A stretch of DNA of 64,000 bases from Streptomyces kanamyceticus (GTDB lineage: Bacteria; Actinomycetota; Actinomycetes; Streptomycetales; Streptomycetaceae): NCBI RefSeq assembly GCF_008704495.1, contig NZ_CP023699.1, forward strand, positions 2,976,001 to 3,040,000, given 5' to 3'. Position 1 is the first letter of the stretch. Every line of letters begins with the position of its first letter. Below the pieces are notes generated by a model. It was not told the DNA's origin. It saw only the letters and a program-made list of their open reading frames with translations, and made no database searches. The translations under genes were made by a program, and so were the position numbers. Shown piece by piece: positions 7,738 through 15,998 of this stretch.

Positions 7738-8925
7738 TCACCGATGAGCACGAGCGGCCAGCACCGCCGCGAGGCCCTCCTGGAGATCCTTGACGAAGTA
7801 CTGGGGAACCTCCAGCGACGGGAAGTGTCCCCCGCTTTCGGGCGACCCCCAGCGGACGATCCGCCGGTACCGCTCCTGTGCCCAGGGGCGCGGACACTTC
7901 TCGATGTCGCGGGGATACACACTGATCGCCGACGGCACGTCGACCCGGAGTCCGGGGTCAAGGGCGTTCACGCCGCCGTGGCTCTCGTAGTAGATGCGGG
8001 CCGCCGACGCACCGGTCCGCGTCAGCCAGTACAGCGTGACGTCGTCGAGGATCCTGTCGATGGACATCGTCTCGAACGGGCTGTCCTCGGTGTCCGACCA
8101 CTCGGCGAACTTGTCGAGGATCCAGGCGAGCAGTCCGACCGGTGAGTCGACGAGCGAGTAGCCGATGGTCTGCGGCCGGGTCGCCTGCTGCTTCGCGTAC
8201 GCCGAGCGGCGGCGCCAGAAGTCGCGGGTTTCCTCGGTCCACCGACGCTCGACCTCCGTCAGCCCGTCCGTCGTGAGGCCGGGCGGTTCCTGCGCGAGCG
8301 TGGTGTGGATGCCGAGGACGTGTGCCGGGAACCTGCCGCCGAGAACCGTGGTGATCACACCTCCCCAGTCGCCGCCGTGGGCCACGAACGTGCCGTAGCC
8401 GAGCCTCCCCATCAGTTCCACCCACGCGGCGGCGATCTTCTCGACTCCCCACCCGGTGGTGGTCGGCTTGTCGCTGTGGCCGAAGCCCGGCAGCGAGGGG
8501 ACGACGACGTGGAACGCCGGCGCGTCCGCGTCTTCCGGATCCGCCAGCTCGTCCACCACGTCGATGAACTCGGCGACGCTGCCCGGCCAACCGTGCGTCA
8601 AGATCAGCGGAGTGGCGTCCGCGCGCGGGGACCGGCGGTGCAGGAAGTGGATTCCCAGCCCGTCGATGGTCGTACGGAACTGGCCGATCCGGTCGAGGCG
8701 CGCTTCGAACGACCGCCAGTCGTACCCGGTGCGCCAGTAGTTCACGACGTCGACGAGGTCGGCCAGCGGAACGCCCTGCCCCCATCGGCGCGGTCCTGGC
8801 GCGGCGCCGTGCACCGTCTCCGCCTCCGGCAGTCGCGCCGCGGCGAGTCTCGCGCGCAGGTCGTCGAGGTCGGCGTCGGTCGCGCGGGCTTCAAACGCCT
8901 GTACGTCGCTGGTGGGGCGGCTCAT
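7738..8925 (-). CDS. Epoxide hydrolase (alpha/beta hydrolase, EHN N-terminal domain)
   Basis: 395-residue epoxide hydrolase-family protein. The N-terminal EHN-like segment (DLDDLRARLAAARLPE...) precedes an alpha/beta hydrolase domain with oxyanion motif HGWPGS, the nucleophile elbow GGDWGG (nucleophilic Asp), and a C-terminal GGHFPSLEVP supplying the catalytic His. It should open epoxides to diols, acting on a xenobiotic or an endogenous substrate. The ATG at 8925 is preceded by GGAGGTCCC; reading further upstream gives unrelated sequence. It is transcribed divergently from a CGNR zinc-finger regulator across a 108-bp gap that holds three copies of one operator-like sequence, so it is probably that regulator's target. 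Confidence 0.88.
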   Translation of the reverse strand: MSRPTSDVQAFEARATDADLDDLRARLAAARLPEAETVHGAAPGPRRWGQGVPLADLVDVVNYWRTGYDWRSFEARLDRIGQFRTTIDGLGIHFLHRRSPRADATPLILTHGWPGSVAEFIDVVDELADPEDADAPAFHVVVPSLPGFGHSDKPTTTGWGVEKIAAAWVELMGRLGYGTFVAHGGDWGGVITTVLGGRFPAHVLGIHTTLAQEPPGLTTDGLTEVERRWTEETRDFWRRRSAYAKQQATRPQTIGYSLVDSPVGLLAWILDKFAEWSDTEDSPFETMSIDRILDDVTLYWLTRTGASAARIYYESHGGVNALDPGLRVDVPSAISVYPRDIEKCPRPWAQERYRRIVRWGSPESGGHFPSLEVPQYFVKDLQEGLAAVLAARAHR

Positions 8926-8951
8926 GGGACCTCCTGGCCATGCCATCGCGG

Positions 8952-9031
8952 AACCGGCTACGACTCTCCCTGAACCGGCTAAGACGGTTCTAGCGCGTCT
9001 TCGTGCCGGGGCGCAACCGGCTAAGGTGGTT
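8952..9031. promoter_or_regulatory. Three phased operator copies (AACCGGCTA family)
   Basis: The motif AACCGGCTA occurs at 8952, 8973 and 9015. The second and third extend to 17-bp imperfect palindromes, AACCGGCTAAGACGGTT (8973-8989) and AACCGGCTAAGGTGGTT (9015-9031), of form AACCnnCTnAGnnGGTT. Spacings are 21 and 42 bp, two and four helical turns, placing all copies on one DNA face. The last copy ends 2 bp before the regulator's ATG and contains its presumed Shine-Dalgarno AAGGTGG. Confidence 0.7.
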
Positions 9032-9033
9032 CC

Positions 9034-9609
9034 ATGCCTGCTGGGTTCCCTGACTTCCGCCTCGGTACGGTGCTGGCGACCAGCTTCACGGGGACTCTCT
9101 CGGAGCGGCGGGGCGACGCCGTGGAGCGCATTCCCACGCCGCGGCGACTCATCGACTGGCTGGCGGTGAACGGCCTCGCCGTGGACTCCTGCACCAGCGC
9201 CCAGCTCGACCTCGCCAGGGAGCTGAGGGAGTCGATCCACGCCGCCGCGACAGCGGCCGCGCTCCAGGAGGCCCTTCCCGCATCCGCTGTCCAGGTCATC
9301 AACGACCGCAGCGCTCGGGGCCGGGCCGCGGCCGTCCTGACGCCCGAGGGCAAGCGGCAATGGCGGCTCGGTTCGACGTCCAGCGTGGAAGACGCCCTCG
9401 GTGTGATCGCCGCCGACGCGATCAGCGTCATCGCCGGCGAACGCGACGGAAGACTGGCCTTGTGCGCGTCACCGACCTGCCGTGCCGCCTTCTTCGACAC
9501 CAGCCGGAGCCGCACCCGCAAATGGTGCGACATGAACACGTGCGGGAACCGCCAGAAGAAGGCGCGCTTCCAGGCCAACCAGCGCAAGAAGCCCGGCTCG
9601 GCGGAGTGA
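9034..9609 (+). CDS. CGNR zinc-finger transcriptional regulator (ABATE domain)
   Basis: 191-residue protein with an N-terminal ABATE-type domain (conserved RLIDWLAVNGL and D-S-C-T-x-A-Q) and a C-terminal CGNR zinc finger: CASPTCRAAFFDTSRSRTRK, then WCDMNTCGNRQKKARF, giving Cys ligands in a C-x4-C...C-x4-C arrangement. The basic finger is presumed to bind DNA. Proteins of this family are widespread putative regulators with few characterised members. The divergent epoxide hydrolase and the three repeated operator-like sites in between suggest local autoregulation. The ATG at 9034 lies 2 bp after the last operator copy, so binding there would also mask the ribosome binding site. Confidence 0.88.
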   Translation: MPAGFPDFRLGTVLATSFTGTLSERRGDAVERIPTPRRLIDWLAVNGLAVDSCTSAQLDLARELRESIHAAATAAALQEALPASAVQVINDRSARGRAAAVLTPEGKRQWRLGSTSSVEDALGVIAADAISVIAGERDGRLALCASPTCRAAFFDTSRSRTRKWCDMNTCGNRQKKARFQANQRKKPGSAE

Positions 9610-9624
9610 CCGTCACCTCGATGT

Positions 9625-9653
9625 GCCGCGCGCGAGGCCGCCTCACGCGCGGC
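9625..9653. terminator. Bidirectional hairpin between convergent genes
   Basis: GCCGCGCG (9625-9632) and CGCGCGGC (9646-9653) form an 8-bp GC stem with a 13-nt loop between the convergent CGNR and PotD-like genes. There is no U tract, as is usual in Streptomyces. Confidence 0.5.
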
Positions 9654-9672
9654 GCCGCCTCTACAGCCCCGC

Positions 9673-10836
9673 CTACAGCCCCGCCAACGCGTTCCACCGC
9701 TTCGCGAACTCCGTGCGCTCCTTCGACGTGATGTCGCGCGCGATCGCGAGCCGCTCGCGCATCGTGTCGTCGGGGAAGATCAGCGGGTCCTCGGCGAGTT
9801 CGGCGAGTTCCTTGTCCTTGGACGAGGCGAGGATGTCGCGGGCGGCGGGCACCGGGCAGACGTAGTTGACCCAGGCGGCAAGCGATGCCGCGACCTCGGG
9901 CTCGTAGTAGTAGTCGATCAGGCGTTCGGCATTGCGCTTGTGGCGTGCGAGGTTGAGGACCATGAGGGACTCGGCCCACAGTTCGCCGCCCTCCTCGGGG
10001 ACGATGAACTCGATGTCCGGGTCGTCCGCCTGGAGCTGGATGACGTCGCCGCTGTAGGCCTGGCAGGCGAGGACGTCGCCGCTGGAGAGGTCCTTGATGT
10101 AGTCGTTGCCGGTGAAGCGGCGGATGTGGTGGGAGTTCACCATCTTCTCGACCTTGTCGCACATCCGGTGGAAGTCGTCGGCCGTCCACTTGGTGACGTC
10201 GACGCCGTCGCCCTGGAGCAGCAGCGCGAACGCCTCGTCGAGCCCGGAGAGCAGCGTGACCCGGCCCTTGAGGTCGTCGGCCCACAGGTCGGAGACGTGC
10301 TTGATCTCGCGGCCGACCCTGCGCTTGTTGTACGCGATGCCGGTGATGCCGGACTGCCAGGGCACCGTGAACTTGCGCCCCGGGTCGAAGTGCGGTGAAC
10401 GCAGCAGCGGGTCGAGGTACTTGGTGACGTTGGGCTGGTGCGCACGGTCCATCTCCTGCACCCAGCCGAGGCGTACGAAGCGGGCGCACATCCAGTCGCT
10501 GATGACGATGAGGTCGCGCCCCGTCTCCTGGTGGTTCATCAGGGACGGGCTGATCTTGCCGAAGAACTCGTCGTTGTCGTTGATCTCCTCCGTGTAGCGG
10601 ACGTCGATCCCGGTCCGCTTCTCGAAGGCGTCGAGCGAGGGGCGCCTCGTCTTGTCCTTGTCGTCGGTGTCGATGTACAGCGGCCAGTTGGCGAAGGTCA
10701 GCCTCTTGTCCTGCCGCGAGCGGTCGCTCGCACCGCGCTCACCGGGGCCGATGTACGCGGCGGGCACACCGCAGCCCGCGAGCGCGCTGAGAGCCGCCCC
10801 GCCGCCGACGGCGCGCAGCAGGGAACGGCGGGACAT
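9673..10836 (-). CDS. Second PotD-like polyamine-binding lipoprotein
   Basis: Substrate-binding protein of the spermidine/putrescine family, about 387 residues. A twin-arginine motif (SRRSLLRA) and lipobox LAGC at the N-terminus indicate Tat export and lipidation. Core motifs LTFANWPLYID, DLIVISDWMCARFVRLGW, RRFTGNDYIKDL and a C-terminal NYVCPVPAARDIL match PotD proteins and the paralogue at the left edge. The start is uncertain: ATG at 10836 gives a minimal signal peptide with a weak ribosome binding site, and GTG at 10872 would add 12 residues, as in the paralogue. No permease or ATPase gene is adjacent, so it may be an orphan binding protein serving the transporter expected to the left of the window. 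It lies 131 bp downstream of the RING/TerD gene. Confidence 0.9.
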   Translation of the reverse strand: MSRRSLLRAVGGGAALSALAGCGVPAAYIGPGERGASDRSRQDKRLTFANWPLYIDTDDKDKTRRPSLDAFEKRTGIDVRYTEEINDNDEFFGKISPSLMNHQETGRDLIVISDWMCARFVRLGWVQEMDRAHQPNVTKYLDPLLRSPHFDPGRKFTVPWQSGITGIAYNKRRVGREIKHVSDLWADDLKGRVTLLSGLDEAFALLLQGDGVDVTKWTADDFHRMCDKVEKMVNSHHIRRFTGNDYIKDLSSGDVLACQAYSGDVIQLQADDPDIEFIVPEEGGELWAESLMVLNLARHKRNAERLIDYYYEPEVAASLAAWVNYVCPVPAARDILASSKDKELAELAEDPLIFPDDTMRERLAIARDITSKERTEFAKRWNALAGL

Positions 10837-10967
10837 CGGACGGGCTGAGGACGCTCTGGGGTTCGCTCGCACCCCGGCAGCATGCGCCCCCGCTCCCCGG
10901 CCGGACAATGGACGCAGCGTCGAGCCCCGCCCCCTGGACCCGACACCCTGTCGATCACCCGCGCCCC

Positions 10968-13568
10968 CTATGCGGGCGCCAGCCACCCCGCCAGATCCCC
11001 CGCCGTGACCCGCTCCAGCGGCGCGGCGTCGACGGGCCCCGGGTAGAGGCGGTACACCGTGCCGGACGCGGCGTCCCCCGCGCCCGCCAACTCCCCGTGC
11101 AGCAGGGCGAGAAGGGCCCGGCGCTCGGCCAGCTCCGGCTCGGCGCTCAGCACGTCGGGCTCCCAGCCGTCGCGGATGCGCAGCGCGAAGTCGGCGCGCG
11201 GCTCGTCGGCGGCGCGGCGGTAGCCCCACAGGACGTGCCCCCGGCCGCGCACGTACACGTCGCCGTCGGTGCGGGCGGCCGCCGTCCAGCAGGCCAGGTC
11301 CCACAGCGTGGCGCGGCCGCACGGCTGGAAGGTGTCGAGCAAGTCGTTCCCCATCCGGCCGAGCTGCCCCCGGTAGCGCTCCACGTCGTGGCCGACGCCC
11401 GTCGTGGCGAGGGTGACGTCGGTCCACCAGGCGTGCCGGGTCCGCAGGTCGACGATCATCGGCACGCACAGCTTCGCGTCGCCCGCGAGGTCGAAGCGCT
11501 GCCGGACCGTGCGCGGGTCGTAGACGGCGCGCTCCTTGCCCTCGACGGCCATGAACCCCGCGAAGGCGTCCGGGAGTTCGTCGAAGGGCACGTCGTTGTA
11601 CGAGATGACCGCGGGCACCACGAACCGCACGCCCGAGTTGGCGAGCCGCGGCAGGTCGAGGTCCAGGTACTCGGTGGCGCCGTGCGGGGCGGGCGCGGAG
11701 GTCAGGTCCCCGGAGTGCCGGGCCGCGCCGCCCGCGTACGTCAGATGCGTGTAGTCGCACAGGCCGACGAACCGCCACAGGTCGTCGTAGAGCGCGACGG
11801 ACAGGTCGAGGTCGACGCGCGTGCCCTTGGGCTGCGTCCAGTGCAGGAAGAGCCGCACGGTCTCGCTGTCCGCGGGCATGGGCAGCGAGCTGCCGCGCGG
11901 CACGGCTACCAGCGACGCGGCCGAGGCGCGCTCGGCGAAGGGCACCGGGAGATCGGCGAGCGAGGCGTCCAGGACGGCCACGTCGTACCGCTCCCCCGCC
12001 CGCTCGGCGAGCCGCCGCACGGCCTCCGCCCCGATCAGCTCACCGGCGCGCCCCGCGACCCGCGCGGGCAGCGGCGGCCGGTGGTCCTCGACCGCGTACG
12101 CCTTGGTGACCCGGCCGCGCGGGAAGAAGACCCGGCGGTGCCCCGGCTCGGCACGGACCTTCATCCGGCCGTACGCGCCGAGCAGCGGGCCGGGGGCGGT
12201 GCGCGGCAGGGCGTCGGCGAGCGCCTCGCCGACCGGCTCCGGCAGGGTCGCCGAGCCGGACCGGGCGAGCAACAGGTCGAGCCTGCGCAGGAGTTCACCG
12301 GGCCGCTCACCGAGCAGCCGTACGGCGCCAGGGACGTCCCAGCGGCCGAGCGCCTCCTCGACGCGCCCCTGCCAGGTGACCACGCGCAGCCGGTCACCGG
12401 CGAGCCGGACGCCCTCGTGCCGGGCGGCCTCGGCGAGCAGCACCTCGCCGAGCGCGTCGTCGCGGACCCGGGTCTCGCGGAGAACGGCGAACGCGAGCGC
12501 CACGCGCGCGTGCCGGTGGGCGTGCTCGAAGGGGTGCAGGATCTCCCCGACCCGCTTCCAGGCACGCGGATGCCTGGCGATGTCCTCGACGAGGCGCTCG
12601 AAGTCGAACCCGTCGAGCAGCCCGAGGAGTGCACGGCGCACCGGCCGCGAAAGGCCGCGCAGCCGCGGCGGTTCGAGCAGGTCGGGGTCGCCCCCGGAGG
12701 CCACGACGAGGATCCGCAGCACGTCGGTGGCGGTGTCCGCGTACCGCGCGACCAGCGGCCGGACCGCGGGCAGGCCGAGCAGCGGGGCGAGCGCGAGGGC
12801 CTTGCTCTCGCGCAGCGGAATGGACTCGGGCAGCCAGTCGGCGGCGTCGGCCGGGTCCAGGTGCCCCAGGAGCAGCACCAGGTCGTCGTGGTCCTGCGGG
12901 TCCAGCGGCGTACGACGGGCGAGCAGCGCGGCGAGTTCGGCGGCGGCGTCGCCGGGCGCGGCGACGCGCAGCACTCGCAGGACCTCGCCGCCGTCACCGC
13001 CAAGGCCCGCGCCCGTGTCGAGCCACGGGTCGGTGGGCCCGTCGGTCTCGTAGCGCTGCTCACAGATCGGGCAGGCGTACCAGACGCAGCACTCCTCGCA
13101 GCAGCCCCAGTTGTCGATCTTGGTGACGCAGGCGTCGCAGAGCAGGTGGGCGCAGGGCCCGAGGGCGCGCACCCGGTGCCCGGTGCCCGCGCAGTTCATG
13201 CAGGGCTGGTGCGGCTGGGCGGCGAGGCGCGCGACGACGAGGTCGGTGTAGTGGCCGCGCGCGTGCTCGTAGGGGACCTCGTCGGGGAAGCGCCGGAACA
13301 GCGGGGCGTGGTGGCGGTCGGAGCCCATCAGCGCGTCGACGTCGGCGAGCAGCCCGCGCCCGGTCGCGGCGAGGTCGTCGACGGACAGCGCGGTCAGCGC
13401 GCGCCGCAGCGGGGCGGTCAACAGGTGCCCGCGGTCGGCGAGTTCGGCTTCGAGGACGACCACGGCGGCGTCGGTGACGGCGGACCGTCCGGCACCGGAG
13501 CCCACGTACACGCTCTGCCTGCGGCGCAGCAGGAGCCCCGCGAGGTCGTCAGCCGTCGTCGTCTTCAT
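10968..13568 (-). CDS. RING-like zinc finger / TerD-like domain protein (MXAN_6230/SCO0854-type)
   Basis: 866-residue multidomain protein. Residues 1-120 are helical with no recognised domain. Residues 123-169 form a cysteine cluster resembling a RING/treble-clef finger (CMNC, CAHLLCDAC, CCEECC, CPIC). A long helical, Leu/Arg-rich repeat-like region follows to about 550. At about 570-690 there is a TerD-like domain (RVDLDLSVALYD, HSGDLTSAP, EYLDLDL), the calcium-binding fold of the tellurium-resistance/stress proteins. The C-terminal ~170 residues are unassigned. Start ATG 13568 follows GGGGGTG; the upstream in-frame extension looks non-coding. The architecture matches an actinobacterial/myxobacterial family whose function is unknown, and a role in stress signalling is inferred from TerD. 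No other ter genes are nearby. Confidence 0.82.
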   Translation of the reverse strand: MKTTTADDLAGLLLRRRQSVYVGSGAGRSAVTDAAVVVLEAELADRGHLLTAPLRRALTALSVDDLAATGRGLLADVDALMGSDRHHAPLFRRFPDEVPYEHARGHYTDLVVARLAAQPHQPCMNCAGTGHRVRALGPCAHLLCDACVTKIDNWGCCEECCVWYACPICEQRYETDGPTDPWLDTGAGLGGDGGEVLRVLRVAAPGDAAAELAALLARRTPLDPQDHDDLVLLLGHLDPADAADWLPESIPLRESKALALAPLLGLPAVRPLVARYADTATDVLRILVVASGGDPDLLEPPRLRGLSRPVRRALLGLLDGFDFERLVEDIARHPRAWKRVGEILHPFEHAHRHARVALAFAVLRETRVRDDALGEVLLAEAARHEGVRLAGDRLRVVTWQGRVEEALGRWDVPGAVRLLGERPGELLRRLDLLLARSGSATLPEPVGEALADALPRTAPGPLLGAYGRMKVRAEPGHRRVFFPRGRVTKAYAVEDHRPPLPARVAGRAGELIGAEAVRRLAERAGERYDVAVLDASLADLPVPFAERASAASLVAVPRGSSLPMPADSETVRLFLHWTQPKGTRVDLDLSVALYDDLWRFVGLCDYTHLTYAGGAARHSGDLTSAPAPHGATEYLDLDLPRLANSGVRFVVPAVISYNDVPFDELPDAFAGFMAVEGKERAVYDPRTVRQRFDLAGDAKLCVPMIVDLRTRHAWWTDVTLATTGVGHDVERYRGQLGRMGNDLLDTFQPCGRATLWDLACWTAAARTDGDVYVRGRGHVLWGYRRAADEPRADFALRIRDGWEPDVLSAEPELAERRALLALLHGELAGAGDAASGTVYRLYPGPVDAAPLERVTAGDLAGWLAPA

Positions 13569-13665
13569 CAGGTCACACCCCCGTAGGACAGCAAAGGCGG
13601 GGGCGGGAAGTGGGTGCGCTACGGATCTTTTGCAGAGACAAGAAAGAAGGAAGCACACCACGGAG

Positions 13666-13699
13666 CCGCCCCCGCGTACGCAACGGTACGCGGGGGCGG
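13666..13699 (-). terminator. Perfect 14-bp hairpin downstream of aldehyde dehydrogenase
   Basis: A 14-bp perfect stem (13666-13679 with 13686-13699, core CCCCCGCGTAC / GTACGCGGGGG) has a 6-nt loop GCAACG on the top strand. It lies between the stop of the upstream minus-strand aldehyde dehydrogenase and the start of the RING/TerD gene, so it probably ends the former's transcript. Confidence 0.65.
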
Positions 13700-13740
13700 G
13701 GAGGCGGTCACCCGATTATCGGCGCAGGTGAGGGCGGCCC

Positions 13741-13793
13741 CGTAAGGGGCGCGGGGAACTGCGCGATCGGCCCCCACGCACCCGCGGGGGCCG
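13741..13793. repeat. Dispersed Streptomyces intergenic motif with hairpin
   Basis: The sequence GGGGCGCGGGGAACTGCGCGA at 13746-13766 is, from memory, a frequent intergenic repeat in Streptomyces. It is followed by an 8-bp stem, CGGCCCCC (13768-13775) with GGGGGCCG (13786-13793). It lies directly after the aldehyde dehydrogenase gene and probably adds to termination. I see no second copy in this window. Confidence 0.6.
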
Positions 13794-13847
13794 ACGGCGG
13801 GCAACAAGGCAGACGCGCCGCCGGACCGCTCACGCCGCCCGCGGCGA

Positions 13848-15287
13848 CTAGCCCTCGATGGACGTCATCACGTGCTTGATGCGCGTGTAGTCATCGAACC
13901 CGTACGCCGAAAGGTCCTTGCCGTACCCGGACTTCTTGAAGCCACCGTGCGGCATCTCCGCGACCAGCGGAATGTGCGTGTTGATCCAGACGCAGCCGAA
14001 GTCGAGGACCTTGGACATCCGCATCGCGCGCGCGTGGTCCTTGGTCCAGACGGACGACGCCAGCGCGTACTCCACGCCGTTCGCGTACTCGACGGCCTGC
14101 GCCTCGTCCGTGAAGGACTGCACGGTGATGACGGGGCCGAAGACCTCGTTCTGGATGATCTCGTCGTCCTGCTGGAGGCCCGAGACGACGGTCGGCGCGA
14201 AGAAGTAGCCCTTTTCGCCGACCCGCTGGCCACCGGCCTCCACGCGCGCGTGCGCGGGCAGGCGGTCGATGAAGCCGGAGACCTGCTTCAGCTGGTTGGC
14301 GTTGTTGAGCGGGCCGTACAGCACGTCCTCGTCGTCCGGCTGCCCGGTCTTCGTGTCGGCGGCGGCCTTGGCGAGCGCCGTCACGAACTCGTCGTGGATG
14401 GACTCGTGGACGAGCACGCGCGTGGCGGCCGTACAGTCCTGGCCCGCGTTGAAGAAGCCCGCGACCGAGATGTCCTCGACGGCCTTGGCGATGTCGGTGT
14501 CCTCGAAGACGACGACCGGCGCCTTGCCGCCCAGCTCCAGGTGGACCCGCTTGAGGTCCTTGGACGCGGACTCGGCGACCTGCATGCCGGCGCGCACGGA
14601 GCCGGTGATGGAGGCCATCGCGGGCGTCTTGTGCTCGACCATGGCGCGGCCGGTGTCGCGGTCGCCGGTGACGACGTTGAAGACGCCGGGCGGCACGATG
14701 GAGCCGATGATCTCGGCCATCAGGACGGTCGACGCGGGCGTCGTGTCCGAGGGCTTGAGGACGACCGTGTTACCGGCCGCGAGTGCGGGGGCGAACTTCC
14801 AGACGCCCATCATCATCGGGTAGTTCCACGGCGCGACCTGCGCGCAGACGCCGATCGGCTCGCGGCGGATGATGGAGGTCAGACCCTCCATGTACTCGCC
14901 CGCGGCGCGGCCTTCGAGCATCCGGGCCGCGCCCGCGAAGAAGCGGATCTGGTCGACCATGGGCGGGATCTCCTCGGACCGCGTGAGTCCGATCGGCTTG
15001 CCCGTGTTCTCGACCTCGGCCGCGATGAGCTCCTCGGCGCGCTCCTCGAAGGCGTCGGCGATCTTCAGCAGGGCCTTCTGCCGCTCGGCGGGCGTCAGGT
15101 CGCGCCAGGCGGGGAACGCGTCGGCGGCGGCCTTCATGGCGGCGTCGACATCGGCCTGCCCCGACAGCGGCGCGGTCGCGTACGCCTCGCCGGTCGCCGG
15201 ATTGATCACCTCGGTGGTCCGTCCGTCGGCCGCGTCCCGGAATTCTCCGTTGATGTAGTTGCGCAGACGTCGCAGCTCGGTGGTCAC
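13848..15287 (-). CDS. Gamma-aminobutyraldehyde dehydrogenase
   Basis: 479-residue aldehyde dehydrogenase with catalytic Glu in LELGGKAP and catalytic Cys in NAGQDCTAATRVLV. The C-terminal HGGFKKSGYGKDLSAYGFDDYTR is characteristic of the PatD-type branch. It should oxidise 4-aminobutanal, made from putrescine by transamination, to GABA. The GTG at 15287 has a GGAGGG ribosome binding site. It diverges from an Lrp/AsnC regulator that precedes a class III aminotransferase, so the three genes make a coherent putrescine catabolism locus. The upstream 163-bp gap contains an unusually AT-rich stretch near 15390-15430 suited to regulator binding. A paralogue lies at 1035-2537. Confidence 0.92.
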   Translation of the reverse strand: MTTELRRLRNYINGEFRDAADGRTTEVINPATGEAYATAPLSGQADVDAAMKAAADAFPAWRDLTPAERQKALLKIADAFEERAEELIAAEVENTGKPIGLTRSEEIPPMVDQIRFFAGAARMLEGRAAGEYMEGLTSIIRREPIGVCAQVAPWNYPMMMGVWKFAPALAAGNTVVLKPSDTTPASTVLMAEIIGSIVPPGVFNVVTGDRDTGRAMVEHKTPAMASITGSVRAGMQVAESASKDLKRVHLELGGKAPVVVFEDTDIAKAVEDISVAGFFNAGQDCTAATRVLVHESIHDEFVTALAKAAADTKTGQPDDEDVLYGPLNNANQLKQVSGFIDRLPAHARVEAGGQRVGEKGYFFAPTVVSGLQQDDEIIQNEVFGPVITVQSFTDEAQAVEYANGVEYALASSVWTKDHARAMRMSKVLDFGCVWINTHIPLVAEMPHGGFKKSGYGKDLSAYGFDDYTRIKHVMTSIEG

Positions 15288-15450
15288 TTCCGGCCCTCCA
15301 GGTCAGATGTCCAGTGGATGAGACACCCACCCTAGTCGCTGTACCGACGCTTTCAACATACCCAGCGGCCCAGAACTGCGGAATCCGTGACTATCGAAGT
15401 CGTAGACAACGAATTTCATCGATCTGGCCTTGCGGAAGTGACGAGACGTC

Positions 15451-15996
15451 GTGCACAGTGAGGTCGTGGCAAGTCGCAGCGCAGACCCCAGCAGCCCCCG
15501 CGGCTCACGCACCGGAAATCCGGGCGCGAGCGGCAATGGGAACGGCACCCCGCCCGTGGACGCCGTCTCTCTGGCGATCATCGAACAGCTCCAGGAGGAC
15601 GGCCGCCGTCCGTACGCGGCGATCGGCAAGGCCGTGGGCCTCTCCGAAGCGGCCGTGCGCCAGCGCGTCCAGAAGCTGCTCGACCAGGGCGTGATGCAGA
15701 TCGTCGCCGTCACGGACCCGCTCACCGTGGGTTTCCGCAGGCAGGCGATGGTCGGCATCAATGTCGAGGGCGATGTGGACCCGGTCGCGGACGCCGTGGC
15801 CGCCATGCCGGAGGCCGAGTACGTGGTGATGACCGCGGGCTCGCACGACCTCCTGGTGGAGATCGTCTGCGAGGACGACGACCACCTGCTCGAAGTCATC
15901 AACAAGCGCATCCGCGCCCTCCCCGGCGTGCGCTCCACCGAGAGCTTCGTCTACCTCAAGCTCAAGAAGCAGACCTATATGTGGGGAACCCGATAG
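15451..15996 (+). CDS. Lrp/AsnC family transcriptional regulator
   Basis: 181-residue Lrp/AsnC regulator. A disordered N-terminus of ~30 residues (Ser/Gly/Asn-rich) is followed by a winged helix-turn-helix (IIEQLQEDGRRPYAAIGKAV and GLSEAAVRQRVQKLLDQGV) and a C-terminal RAM/ligand-binding domain with the usual YVVMTAGSHDLLVEI. The start is either GTG at 15451 or GTG at 15466; the latter is spaced better after GTGAGG. It is divergent from the aminobutyraldehyde dehydrogenase and ends 2 bp before the GTG start of the aminotransferase gene. This makes it the likely local regulator of putrescine/GABA catabolism, responding to an amino acid or amine ligand. Confidence 0.9.
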   Translation: MHSEVVASRSADPSSPRGSRTGNPGASGNGNGTPPVDAVSLAIIEQLQEDGRRPYAAIGKAVGLSEAAVRQRVQKLLDQGVMQIVAVTDPLTVGFRRQAMVGINVEGDVDPVADAVAAMPEAEYVVMTAGSHDLLVEIVCEDDDHLLEVINKRIRALPGVRSTESFVYLKLKKQTYMWGTR

Positions 15997-15998
15997 CC

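Noticed and set aside
10908..13586. 892-codon plus-strand open frame opposite the RING/TerD gene
   Set aside because: Antisense artefact rich in Arg/Gly/Val with no ribosome binding site or domain; the minus strand has recognisable domains.
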